Part shown: positions 7,568 to 14,964 of the stretch, piece after piece | Position numbering within the stretch: position 1 is the stretch's first letter | How the letters are laid out: the number at the start of each line of letters is the position of its first letter | Assembly: GCA_001776775.1 (NCBI GenBank) | Contig: MFDD01000003.1 | Location: 1 to 34,132 of the forward strand | Reading direction: 5' to 3' | DNA: 34,132 bases | From: Candidatus Daviesbacteria bacterium RIFCSPHIGHO2_02_FULL_43_12 | GTDB lineage: Bacteria > Patescibacteriota > Microgenomatia > Daviesbacterales > UBA10151 | Made by a program: the position numbers and the translations under genes | The notes under the pieces: generated by a model | Seen by the model: the letters and a program-made list of their open reading frames with translations, nothing else | Database searches by the model: none | What the model was told of the DNA's origin: nothing

Positions 7568-7720
7568 TTAACCCCGGGCAAATCCGAGCAGAAAAAGGAT
7601 AAGAACTGTGGCGGTCGTATAGGTAAATAGGGTTGCTGGATCGGCAATATGAAAAGAGATAACCGCTAAACAAGCGACCCATACTCCACAAATAGATAGG
7701 CAAACCCAAGGATACCTCAT
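7568..7720 (-). CDS. Small two-helix membrane protein (YPWV type, copy 2)
   Basis: I start this 50-residue protein at the ATG at 7720 (MRYPWVCLSICGVW). TATACT lies nine bases upstream and TTGCTT 17 bp above that, and the protein then matches the size and YPWV opening of the one at 5886-6074. A longer reading to 7822 would begin inside a palindrome and add a Cys-rich 34-residue head, which I think is not real. Two helices span about residues 5-21 and 28-46. It is the first gene of the probable operon with the UbiB-family gene. Confidence 0.55.
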   Translation of the reverse strand: MRYPWVCLSICGVWVACLAVISFHIADPATLFTYTTATVLILFLLGFARG

Positions 7721-7729
7721 ATCAGGTTG

Positions 7730-7758
7730 AGTATACCTGTGGGTTTTACAAAAAGCAA
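7730..7758 (-). promoter_or_regulatory. Promoter TTGCTT-17-TATACT for the UbiB operon
   Basis: On the minus strand TTGCTT (7753-7758) and TATACT (7730-7735) are 17 bp apart. The -10 box lies nine bases before the ATG at 7720. Confidence 0.65.
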
Positions 7759-7803
7759 TTACATAGCTTGACCCTCGGTCAAAGTTCAGGATAGCGCCAC
7801 AGA

Positions 7804-7840
7804 ATATCACACCTCGTATCATACCTCCGAGGTGTGATAT
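7804..7840. repeat. Perfect 13-bp inverted repeat
   Basis: ATATCACACCTCG (7804-7816) pairs perfectly with CGAGGTGTGATAT (7828-7840) across 11 nt. It lies between the divergent genes at 7720 and 7955. It could be a dispersed palindrome or an operator; no T-run supports termination. Confidence 0.75.
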
Positions 7841-7861
7841 TGTTGTTCCAACAATCTAGTT

Positions 7862-7891
7862 GAACCTCGACTAGTCGGACCTCGGAGGTTC
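7862..7891. repeat. Nested TCGAACCTC-type palindrome
   Basis: GAACCTC (7862-7868) pairs with GAGGTTC (7885-7891). Within this unit lie CGACTAGTCG (7868-7877, a perfect palindrome) and ACCTC-G-GAGGT (7879-7889). The arms match the hairpin at 14019-14039, suggesting a dispersed family. Confidence 0.65.
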
Positions 7892-7954
7892 GATATTTAA
7901 TTTGAGTCAGCGTTTTGTCCGGCAATTTTTTGAAGCTAGGTGTAAACTACACCC

Positions 7955-8533
7955 ATGATCAGAAATATCGAAGGTGTCAGTTTCTTAAATATGTCGGATA
8001 CCACTCGCCTGGATGCTCCTGTGTTACAAAGAAATTTAGACCAGGTCAGGCCGGAACTTCGACAAGATCTGATTAATGACTATCGGAATGGTGAGGTAAG
8101 TGCAGACGATTTGGCAAACAAAGCCTTTATTAGACAAGAAGAGGATGACGATGAAGTTGCCTATCATGAGGCAGCCCATTATGTGGTCGGGGGCGGGATT
8201 AGTGCCACTATAATTCCCAGTAGCGAAGCTCGCGGTTTAACAATCCTCCGACCTGATCCAATACGCACTTTAGGTGATATAGAGAAAGTTATGGTCACCT
8301 GTTACGCCGGAGGCATGGGATCGGAAATGAGAGGTCGAGGTGCAAGAGGGTGTGGTTCGGATATAGGCCAGGCCCGTTTCCTAGCTCGTCTTCACTCGCG
8401 ATTTAGCGGAAGAGACCCCCGAGCACTGGAACAAGCCGCAGAAATGAGTGCCCGATGCGAGGTACACTCCAGAAGATATCAGATAGAAAATATTGCCCAT
8501 AAATTACGCAGGCGAAAAACTATCCGTGGTTAA
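7955..8533 (+). CDS. Stand-alone M41 (FtsH)-like metallopeptidase domain
   Basis: This 192-residue protein resembles the peptidase half of FtsH without its AAA ATPase or membrane anchor. AYHEAAHYVVGGG (69-81) contains the zinc motif HEAAH at 71-75, with Glu72 as catalytic base. ATIIPSSEARGLTIL (84-98) parallels the TIIPRG...LG strand of FtsH. GSDIGQARFLAR (134-145) parallels the ND-LEQAT helix, with Asp136 as the likely third zinc ligand. This is a pattern comparison from memory. TAAACT lies six bases before the ATG. The end overlaps the convergent dus gene by 14 bases. The substrate and any ATPase partner are unknown. Confidence 0.7.
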   Translation: MIRNIEGVSFLNMSDTTRLDAPVLQRNLDQVRPELRQDLINDYRNGEVSADDLANKAFIRQEEDDDEVAYHEAAHYVVGGGISATIIPSSEARGLTILRPDPIRTLGDIEKVMVTCYAGGMGSEMRGRGARGCGSDIGQARFLARLHSRFSGRDPRALEQAAEMSARCEVHSRRYQIENIAHKLRRRKTIRG

Positions 8534-9545
8534 AGTTATGAATAACTGATTCTACCTCTTCCAAGTTTTTGGTCTCCATTAGATTAACTCGTAGCTCACT
8601 AGCCCCCTCGAAGTCCGAGGCGTAGATCTTAAAGAACTTTTTTAGAATGTTAAAATTTTTAGTGTTACCCCATCGGGCGACAAACATCTGAGTGTGCCGA
8701 GTAAGCAGATCCATCCTCTCTTGAACAGATAAATCAGCATTAGTTTTAGCTGGATCAAAGACAAAAATATTTTGAAAAACCCCTCGGCCGATCATAATTC
8801 CGTCTACGCCAGACGTCTTAGCTTTGACTAATCCATCCTGGTAACTTATAACATCCCCATTTCCTATAATTACGGTTTCCTTGACCCCGATTAAACCTGT
8901 CCCGACTTTGTCGGGATCGGGGTTGACGCTGGACTCTTGCGACTTGTCTCTCAAGGCAACCGCCTTAGCAATTTCATCCCAATGTGCCGGAACCTTAGAT
9001 TGCTCTTTGACAGTTCGCCCATGAACGGTCAGGGCATCAAGCTTTAAGCTAAGTAAAAAACCAATCCATTCTTCTGTGGCGATCTCTTTGTCTCCAATCC
9101 GAGTTTTAACACTAACAGGAATTTTTTCAGCTGCTCCTTCTCTTGTTGCCAATATAATCTCCTTAGCTCGCTCTGGCTCGCGGATTAACCCTCCGCAACT
9201 GCCAGACCTAACTACTTTACTAACCGGACAACCCATATTAATATCGATTCCATCAAATCCCATCTCTACTAACATCTGCGCGGTTTTAAAATAATTCTCC
9301 GGATTCTGGCCCCAAATTTGGGCTACGATCGGATGTTCATTTGGCTCAAAGAGCAGCCTAGGCATCAACTTGTCTTGACCCTTGGAGTTTAATCCGTCAA
9401 CATTGGTAAACTCGGTAAATAACACATCGGGCTTGGCGGTAGTGCAGATCAGCTGGCGAAAAACCACGTCAGTGACATCGTCCATCGGAGCGAGGACAAA
9501 AAATGGTTTGTTGTTTTTTTTAAGTTTCTGCCAAAAATTGGACAT
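8520..9545 (-). CDS. dus: tRNA-dihydrouridine synthase
   Basis: This 341-residue flavoenzyme reduces uridines in the tRNA D-loop to dihydrouridine. The TIM-barrel motifs are clear: APMDDVTDVVFR (19-30), DINMGCPVSK (101-110) with catalytic Cys106, HGRT (175-178), GNGDV (228-232) and GIMIGRG (249-255). Residues about 206-222 (VNPDPDKVGTGLIGVK) are encoded by the palindromic repeat at 8884-8923. They lie just before the IIGNGDV strand, at a site where I recall homologues having only a short loop. The reading frame stays open through the repeat. TATAAT lies 11 bases before the ATG. Confidence 0.95.
   Translation of the reverse strand: MSNFWQKLKKNNKPFFVLAPMDDVTDVVFRQLICTTAKPDVLFTEFTNVDGLNSKGQDKLMPRLLFEPNEHPIVAQIWGQNPENYFKTAQMLVEMGFDGIDINMGCPVSKVVRSGSCGGLIREPERAKEIILATREGAAEKIPVSVKTRIGDKEIATEEWIGFLLSLKLDALTVHGRTVKEQSKVPAHWDEIAKAVALRDKSQESSVNPDPDKVGTGLIGVKETVIIGNGDVISYQDGLVKAKTSGVDGIMIGRGVFQNIFVFDPAKTNADLSVQERMDLLTRHTQMFVARWGNTKNFNILKKFFKIYASDFEGASELRVNLMETKNLEEVESVIHNFNHG
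8884..8923. repeat. 40-bp palindromic repeat, copy 2 (in frame inside dus)
   Basis: ACCCCGAT (8884-8891) pairs with ATCGGGGT (8916-8923), and TCCCGAC (8900-8906) pairs perfectly with GTCGGGA (8910-8916). The sequence matches the intergenic copy at 1325-1364 over about 40 bases with few differences. Here it encodes an extra loop of the enzyme without breaking the frame. Confidence 0.9.
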
Positions 9546-9599
9546 GTAGAATTGCCATTATACTCTTTTAAAAGACTTAAATTGAAATTTAAATGAGGT

Positions 9600-9677
9600 T
9601 TAAGCTTGGAATAACCTGTGCAGAAGGGTTTTAATGTAATCCGAATGAGCAAGAATAGCCAGCAAAAGGTTCGACAT
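9600..9677 (-). CDS. Possible 25-residue peptide behind a strong promoter
   Basis: The frame MSNLLLAILAHSDYIKTLLH continues to 25 residues and ends in TAA. It begins about 20 bases downstream of the predicted start of the promoter at 9705-9734. It has no Shine-Dalgarno sequence. It may be a leader peptide, or the region may only be the 5' untranslated leader of dus. Confidence 0.25.
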   Translation of the reverse strand: MSNLLLAILAHSDYIKTLLHRLFQA

Positions 9678-9704
9678 TTCTTAAATTTTCTGCTCTGGAT
9701 ATAT

Positions 9705-9734
9705 ATTGTAAGCACCTGTGAAAACTTTTGTCAA
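9705..9734 (-). promoter_or_regulatory. Promoter TTGACA-18-TACAAT upstream of dus
   Basis: On the minus strand TTGACA (9729-9734) and TACAAT (9705-9710) are 18 bp apart. Transcription would start about 150 bases before dus, giving a long leader; a second -10 box (TATAAT, 9557-9562) lies close to the dus start. Confidence 0.65.
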
Positions 9735-9758
9735 CCCCAATTGAGATCAATTAAGAAA

Positions 9759-11198
9759 CTAAGCGTAAGCTAGTTGTCTTTGGGGTATCGGTGAGAGGTG
9801 CTGAGTTTCTGGAAGAAATGTTCCGGTAAAAGCAAAGTTAGAGACTGTATCGGGAGTACGGCCAAGAGCTCTACAAAGCCCATCGACTGTTAAGAAGCTA
9901 AGTGAGTCTAGCCCTAATATTCTTGCGACCTCCTCCGTAGATCGACCAAAATGGACTAGATCATGGGTAGGCATATATGCTCCATGCTCGTGAGAAGAGA
10001 TTGCCGGGGGTGAAAAAATTATCCCGTGAACCTGTCTGGCTCCAGCTTGACGGACTTTTTCAACTACTCCTAGATGTAATGTCTGTCCTCGGATTAATGA
10101 ATCATCTCCCACATACACTGATTGACCATTAACAAAATTTGAGTTTACTGGCTGGTACTTTCTACGAATAAACTCTTCTCTCCCCTCCTCTGAAGTCATG
10201 AATCCTCTTTGGGTAACCCTCCCAGCTTTTCGAATTCCATCCTCTACATATATTATTCCCAATTGCGCAGCAAAAGCCCTGGCAGCGATAATAGCTGAAT
10301 CCGGAACTCCTAGCACTAGCCCGGCCCTTGGGCCACCCTGCTCCCTAACCTGTTCAGCCATTTCTCTGCCAAAATTAGCTCTGTATTCTGCAACTAGCTT
10401 CCCTTCCCACTCGCTATCTGGGCGCATAAAATAGATCGGCTCGAAAGAATCTGGCCTAGAACAAGCTGGGGCTAATTGTTCACTTTGAACCCTAGAGTCT
10501 TCTACAACTAGCATTTCACCGGGACCAACCTCTCTCCACTTGGTACCCAGCTCAAAAGCTCTTGTCTCTGAGGAAAAGACAAAAGCACGGTCTGGATCTA
10601 TGCCAAAAGCTAAGGGCTTAACAGCATAGCGATCTTTGAATCCAACAGTCGTGTCGCCCGACATACCAACAACTGAAAAAGCTCCTCGGAATAGCTCATA
10701 GACATCTCTTACTGCATCGGGTAGCTTGGCTCCTCTTTGCATCCCGATATCGACTGCCTCATGCATCAGCATTGAGTCATTTTTGCCTCGAAGTGAACGG
10801 CCGTGCTGTTCAACAAATCTAGCCAGTGGTTCAATATCAGGTAGGTTGCCATTATGGGCTAGCATCAATCTGGCCCCCATAACAGGCTGGACCTGATCCA
10901 TAGAAGCTTGTCCAAATGTTACATACCGATTATGACCAATCCCTCTATCTCCGGCCCAAATTTGATGCTCGCCAGGAAACCACTCACTCGCCGTACCTTG
11001 GTTTCGAGGAATGCTTTGAAATCCAAAACCTTCAATATGTAACCCAATACCAACACTATCTTGACCTCGATGTTCTAATAGAGACAAACCATTAATTATT
11101 TTGACCGAAGCTCTCGGATCTCCATGCACTGCAAAAATTCCGCATTTATCTTGAATACTACGACGCCTAGTGGGTGAAGTTACTAAAGACCTTTCCAT
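9759..11198 (-). CDS. purF: Amidophosphoribosyltransferase
   Basis: This 479-residue enzyme transfers the amide nitrogen of glutamine to PRPP, the first committed step of purine synthesis. After a short propeptide the N-terminal nucleophile is Cys19 (KCGIFAVHG). The glutamine-site motifs LLEHRGQDSVGIG and GHNRYVTFG follow. The PRPP loop is YVGDDSLIRGQT (about residues 361-373), slightly different from the usual VDDSIVRGTT. The few cysteines argue against an iron-sulfur cluster. No other purine gene is in the window. A TGNTATTCT sequence abuts the ATG, so the promoter and start are less certain than for neighbouring genes. Confidence 0.93.
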   Translation of the reverse strand: MERSLVTSPTRRRSIQDKCGIFAVHGDPRASVKIINGLSLLEHRGQDSVGIGLHIEGFGFQSIPRNQGTASEWFPGEHQIWAGDRGIGHNRYVTFGQASMDQVQPVMGARLMLAHNGNLPDIEPLARFVEQHGRSLRGKNDSMLMHEAVDIGMQRGAKLPDAVRDVYELFRGAFSVVGMSGDTTVGFKDRYAVKPLAFGIDPDRAFVFSSETRAFELGTKWREVGPGEMLVVEDSRVQSEQLAPACSRPDSFEPIYFMRPDSEWEGKLVAEYRANFGREMAEQVREQGGPRAGLVLGVPDSAIIAARAFAAQLGIIYVEDGIRKAGRVTQRGFMTSEEGREEFIRRKYQPVNSNFVNGQSVYVGDDSLIRGQTLHLGVVEKVRQAGARQVHGIIFSPPAISSHEHGAYMPTHDLVHFGRSTEEVARILGLDSLSFLTVDGLCRALGRTPDTVSNFAFTGTFLPETQHLSPIPQRQLAYA

Positions 11199-11250
11199 AG
11201 AATAGCAAAACTAACGTAACACTTAATTAAAGTCGTTGTAAAGTATGAAA

Positions 11251-12882
11251 CTATTTTAAAGATTTGAATTTGCCAATCAGAGTATTAGTCGAAGAATCAT
11301 GGTCGAGTTTGGATTTTGCATCTTTCAGCTCAGACAGTATTTTTAGAGCCAAAACTTTACCCAGCTCTACGCCCCATTGATCAAAAGAGTCGATATCCCA
11401 AATCGCTCCTTGGACAAAAATCTTATGTTCATACAAAGCGATTAGTTCACCTAATGTTTTTGGAGTAAGTTTAGGAAGCAAGATAGTATTGGTCGGTCGA
11501 TTACCGAGAAAAGTCTTATAGGGCTTTTCATCATCTTTGCCAAAAGCCAAAGCTTCAGTTTGGGCAAAAAGGTTGGCCATTAATTTAAGATGATGGTCAC
11601 TCACCTTATTAATCGGTTCAATAAAACCGATAAAATCCGCTGGGACAATCTTGGTCCCTTGATGAAGCAGCTGATAAAAAGCATGCTGACCATTGGTTCC
11701 CGGTTCTCCCCAGATAATTGGTCCTGTCTGGTAATCTACCCTCACTCCTGCACCGGTTACAGACTTACCATTACTCTCCATCTCGGCTTGCTGCAGATAG
11801 GCCGGGAACCGATGTAAGTACTGTTCGTAAGGCAAGATTGCCTGAGTCTGAAACTCAAAAAAATTGTTATACCAAATTTCTATAACAGCCATGAGCACGG
11901 GGAGATTTTTCTCCAGGGACGCAGTTCGGAAATGTTCGTCAATAGCACAAAACCCCTCCAGCATCTGGTCAAAATGGTCAGGACCGATGGCGATCATCAA
12001 GGATAAACCGATAGCCGAACAAAGAGAATACCTACCCCCCACAAAATCCCAGAATTCAAACATATTCTCCGGGTCAATCCCGAACTCCTTAACCTTTTCG
12101 ATGTTTGTCGAAAGTGCAACGAAATGCTTAGCAACAGGATCTGATTCATGATTCATGATTTTGGATTCATGAATCTTGGATCGCGTATCTTGAATCTGAT
12201 AATGATTTACTATCCACTTTTTCGCCGTCTGGGCATTGGTCATTGTCTCCTGGGTAGTAAAGGTCTTGGAAGCGACAATAAACAAGGTCTCCTCAGGGTT
12301 TAAGTCACGAGTTGATTCTACAAAATGAGTTGAGTCGATATTCGAAATAAATCGCACTGTGAGGTCTCGATTGGAATAAGCTTTGAGCGCCTCGTAAGCC
12401 ATGACTGGACCCAGGTCAGATCCACCAATCCCGATATTCACGACATTGCGAATCGTCTTCCCACTGTAACCTGTAACCTGTCCTCTATGCACTTTACCAG
12501 CAAACTGGCGCATTTTGCTGCGTACTTTTTTAATCTCGTTCATTATATTTTTACCGTCAACCAAAATAGGACGATCGGACAGGTTACGCAAAGCTACATG
12601 CAAGACCGGCCGATTTTCTGAAATATTAATCTTTTCCCCTTCAAACATCGCCTGGATCTTGGCTGGAAGACTGACAGCTTTAGCCAGTTCGAATAATAAA
12701 TCCAAGGTTTGCTGAGTAATCCGATTTTTAGAATAATCTAAATATAAATCTTCGACCTGAAGATTAAATTTATCTCCTCTTTGGGGGTCGTCTTTAAAAA
12801 GAGATCGCAAATGGCGGTCTCTTATTTCATTAAAGTGCAAATTTAAATCCTGCCACTCGGGTAAATGGGTCAGTTTTGACAT
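11251..12882 (-). CDS. pgi: Glucose-6-phosphate isomerase
   Basis: This 543-residue enzyme interconverts glucose 6-phosphate and fructose 6-phosphate. Family motifs are [12 protein letters not shown] (148-159), [13 protein letters not shown] (205-217), [14 protein letters not shown], the catalytic Glu in MESNGKSV, the catalytic His in NGQHAFYQ and the C-terminal Lys in WGVELGK. Residues 229-247 are encoded by eight 7-bp units (12143-12198). They form an insertion of about 16 residues between the TNAQTAKKW helix and [10 protein letters not shown] compared with the E. coli protein as I recall it. Its promoter is CATACT six bases before the ATG with TTGCAG 17 bp above. Confidence 0.95.
   Translation of the reverse strand: MSKLTHLPEWQDLNLHFNEIRDRHLRSLFKDDPQRGDKFNLQVEDLYLDYSKNRITQQTLDLLFELAKAVSLPAKIQAMFEGEKINISENRPVLHVALRNLSDRPILVDGKNIMNEIKKVRSKMRQFAGKVHRGQVTGYSGKTIRNVVNIGIGGSDLGPVMAYEALKAYSNRDLTVRFISNIDSTHFVESTRDLNPEETLFIVASKTFTTQETMTNAQTAKKWIVNHYQIQDTRSKIHESKIMNHESDPVAKHFVALSTNIEKVKEFGIDPENMFEFWDFVGGRYSLCSAIGLSLMIAIGPDHFDQMLEGFCAIDEHFRTASLEKNLPVLMAVIEIWYNNFFEFQTQAILPYEQYLHRFPAYLQQAEMESNGKSVTGAGVRVDYQTGPIIWGEPGTNGQHAFYQLLHQGTKIVPADFIGFIEPINKVSDHHLKLMANLFAQTEALAFGKDDEKPYKTFLGNRPTNTILLPKLTPKTLGELIALYEHKIFVQGAIWDIDSFDQWGVELGKVLALKILSELKDAKSKLDHDSSTNTLIGKFKSLK
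12143..12198. repeat. Heptamer tract (8 units) in frame inside pgi
   Basis: Reading the plus strand, the units are GATTCAT, GATTCAT, GATTTTG, GATTCAT, GAATCTT, GGATCGC, GTATCTT and GAATCTG. These are 56 bases of degenerate 7-bp periodicity. They encode Pgi residues 229-247, including [17 protein letters not shown] second short tract (12463-12483, ACTGTAA, CCTGTAA, CCTGTCC) lies in the same gene but at a family-conserved length. Confidence 0.85.
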
Positions 12883-12922
12883 AGTGCCAGTATGCAGAAA
12901 ATAAGTTAAAACTGCAAGTCTT

Positions 12923-13264
12923 TTACAGCAGGCCTCTGCGGCGGAGAGAGATTGTTAGTAAATAAAGATCGCGGCAAAAAGCTTTGATGCGCTGGGAGTC
13001 TAACTGAGATTGAAGTGGAGCTCTTAATCTAATATGAGCTCTTCCTTCAGGAACTTCTACTAGCAAACCCCTTGAGTTTGTCACTCTTTGACCTCCTAGC
13101 GAAGCTTCCAAACCAATTCCATGCTTTGCCGCTGCAACTTGATACATCGGAACTTGGCCAAGGGGTCTAAAAACTGCATGTACCCATTCCCCCCGACCCG
13201 CATCCAAACGAGGTTCATTGGGTTGTCGGTTATGCGCAGAAGAATCCCCTTCATTATAAGCCAT
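12923..13264 (-). CDS. Hypothetical protein, 113 residues
   Basis: I do not recognise this protein. The start is placed at the ATG at 13264 ([12 protein letters not shown]) because TATAGT lies seven bases upstream. A longer frame from 13321 would read through that promoter. The product is basic and soluble, with possible beta strands ([11 protein letters not shown]) followed by an Arg-rich C-terminal helix. It is divergent from the gene at 13340, and the short shared region suggests joint regulation of the pair. Confidence 0.5.
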   Translation of the reverse strand: MAYNEGDSSAHNRQPNEPRLDAGRGEWVHAVFRPLGQVPMYQVAAAKHGIGLEASLGGQRVTNSRGLLVEVPEGRAHIRLRAPLQSQLDSQRIKAFCRDLYLLTISLRRRGLL

Positions 13265-13339
13265 TCCCCGTACTATACTAATCAAGCAATTATTTTGTAA
13301 AGAGGCTAATCTTAATATCATTGGTTTACCTATTTAACT

Positions 13340-14005
13340 ATGGAACTTATTGGACAAAGCACTCGTCATATCCAAATAGCCGGGGCGGTAGAGGTAAGAC
13401 TCAGTCCTTACCAAGTATTACCGCTACATATGGAGGCTGTATTACCTCGGAATAGACAAGGTGTAGCTGCCATTCATTTAACTCACCCAAACGAGCAACT
13501 AGATATCAGAAGTTTACTTGGACAGATACCGTATAGTCAGGATGCACTTAAAAATTATATGCAGAGATTTGCTTACCTCTCTAGCGAGGTTTGCTTAGCG
13601 TTTGCTTTTGCTCATGATTCTCAGGAAATGTTTCGTGGTTCCGATCTACATCTAGCCAAAATACGAAGTAACCACCTGGTGGGTCGAGCTTTATATGGAA
13701 GAGACATTAAAGGTCTGGGCCGTTTTTTAATGAGAAATTTACTAAGTGTAGTCGATCTTCAGGGAGCAAGCATTGGGCTTGTAGCAAGCGCTGATCGAGA
13801 TTATCTCCGAGATCACAGCGAAGACCGGGTTCAAGGACTACAGCTTTCTCAGGACGCTTTGCTAGCTTGGTATCAGAGACTTGGATTTAAGCTTAAAAAT
13901 GAGCTTCCATCATATGGTTGGTATTGTGTCAGAGAGGCCAAGGAGCCTGATCTTGGCACTGATCTAGCAAAAGCATTGAGTTTAATTGAAGCCAGTTCTA
14001 ACTGA
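13340..14005 (+). CDS. Hypothetical protein with acetyltransferase-like ending
   Basis: This 221-residue protein has GNAT-like features: a loop GRDIKGLGRFLMRNLL (about 129-144), where a pyrophosphate-binding motif would sit, and ALLAWYQRLGFKLKN (about 173-187), resembling the closing GNAT motif LYERLGF. The canonical Q/R-x-x-G-x-G/A is only partly matched, so activity is doubtful. The N-terminal half is unrecognised. It is divergent from the gene at 12923-13264 and is followed by a good intrinsic terminator. Confidence 0.5.
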   Translation: MELIGQSTRHIQIAGAVEVRLSPYQVLPLHMEAVLPRNRQGVAAIHLTHPNEQLDIRSLLGQIPYSQDALKNYMQRFAYLSSEVCLAFAFAHDSQEMFRGSDLHLAKIRSNHLVGRALYGRDIKGLGRFLMRNLLSVVDLQGASIGLVASADRDYLRDHSEDRVQGLQLSQDALLAWYQRLGFKLKNELPSYGWYCVREAKEPDLGTDLAKALSLIEASSN

Positions 14006-14018
14006 GTATCTGACCTCT

Positions 14019-14045
14019 ATCGAACCTCGAAGGTTCGATGTTTTT
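14019..14045 (+). terminator. Terminator made from a TCGAACCT palindrome
   Basis: ATCGAACCT (14019-14027), loop CGA, AGGTTCGAT (14031-14039) forms a perfect 9-bp stem followed by GTTTTTG. The arms belong to the same palindrome family as 7862-7891, so a dispersed repeat may have been co-opted as a terminator. Confidence 0.8.
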
Positions 14046-14061
14046 GTTAGGATGGTCTAAA

Positions 14062-14925
14062 CTAGGTACTTAAAAAAGCTAAGGACACTACTCCAATTAG
14101 AGTAACTATAATTCCTAGAATTTGCTGCTTTCTGATTGGATCTTTAAAGATTAAAAAAGCCAGTATTACAAAAAGGGTTGGATAGGATCCGGCGATTGGC
14201 GCCACCACCGAGGTAAACCCCTGAGACAATCCATAGTTAAAACTAACATCAGCAACTCTTAAAACCAAACATCCAAATATTAAGGGGATAAAAGCTCCAT
14301 GAGCAGAGGGCGAAAGCAATTTTTCCCCTTTGAGCCTTGCAACCAGTAAAATAAGCGGCGAGAAAGCTAGAGAAAAATAATAAGGCCAGAGCCAGCCTAC
14401 TTGAGTAACTAGTTGTTTGCTCAGGGCATAGTAAATTCCAAAGATAATTGCCCCAATCAGGCAAAAGAGCGCCCCTTTATCTACTTGTCTTGCTCCTTTA
14501 ATTAATGCGGCCAGATCTAGGGTAGATAGGATAATTCCGATAAAGATAACCATGCTCAATACTATTTGCAGCGGACTAATCGACTCATGCAAAAAGAGGA
14601 CCGAGGTCAGCAGCGTAAACATTGGAAAGGAAGCTCCGACTGTCCCGACTAATGCCGGATTACCGATGCGGAATCCTTCTACAAAAAGTAGGTAGGCAAT
14701 AATAAAAATAAACCCTAAGATCATATTCATTAACAGCAAAGAAGGAGTATAGCCGCTTAAACTAGCTAAGTTGCCTAGGGCTAATGGCAAAAAAAGTAGC
14801 AGACCCAGGAAAGTAATCCAAAAGGCAGAAGAGAGGGTGCCTAGTTTGCGTACTGCGAAAGTACCGAGAATATCTCCAACCGCCCAACCAACATAAGAAA
14901 TTAGCGCAAAAATTATGCCGATCAT
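14062..14925 (-). CDS. EamA/DMT-family transporter
   Basis: This 287-residue protein consists of about ten hydrophobic helices arranged as two repeats of five, the drug/metabolite transporter layout. The first half contains GWAVGDILGTFAVRKLG and the second half NYGLSQGFTSVVAPIAGSYP, both typical EamA-like turns. It is expected to be an inner-membrane metabolite or nucleotide-sugar exporter or importer; the substrate cannot be read from sequence. It is divergent from the ROK kinase gene, with overlapping promoter elements in the 39-base gap. GGAGAG abuts its ATG. Confidence 0.88.
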   Translation of the reverse strand: MIGIIFALISYVGWAVGDILGTFAVRKLGTLSSAFWITFLGLLLFLPLALGNLASLSGYTPSLLLMNMILGFIFIIAYLLFVEGFRIGNPALVGTVGASFPMFTLLTSVLFLHESISPLQIVLSMVIFIGIILSTLDLAALIKGARQVDKGALFCLIGAIIFGIYYALSKQLVTQVGWLWPYYFSLAFSPLILLVARLKGEKLLSPSAHGAFIPLIFGCLVLRVADVSFNYGLSQGFTSVVAPIAGSYPTLFVILAFLIFKDPIRKQQILGIIVTLIGVVSLAFLST

Positions 14926-14964
14926 CTCTCCATAATAATACTACTTATGAGTTATACTTAGGCT

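Noticed and set aside
7721-7822. Longer reading of the small membrane protein starting at 7822.
   Set aside because: The extra residues are encoded by promoter and palindrome sequence, and the shorter form matches its apparent paralogue.
9449-9715. 88-codon minus-strand frame overlapping the dus start.
   Set aside because: It is out of frame with dus, has unlikely composition and overlaps clear promoter elements.
12463-12483. A second heptamer insertion in pgi.
   Set aside because: The period is clear, but the Pgi length at this place equals that of the family, so it is listed only as a tract, not as an insertion.
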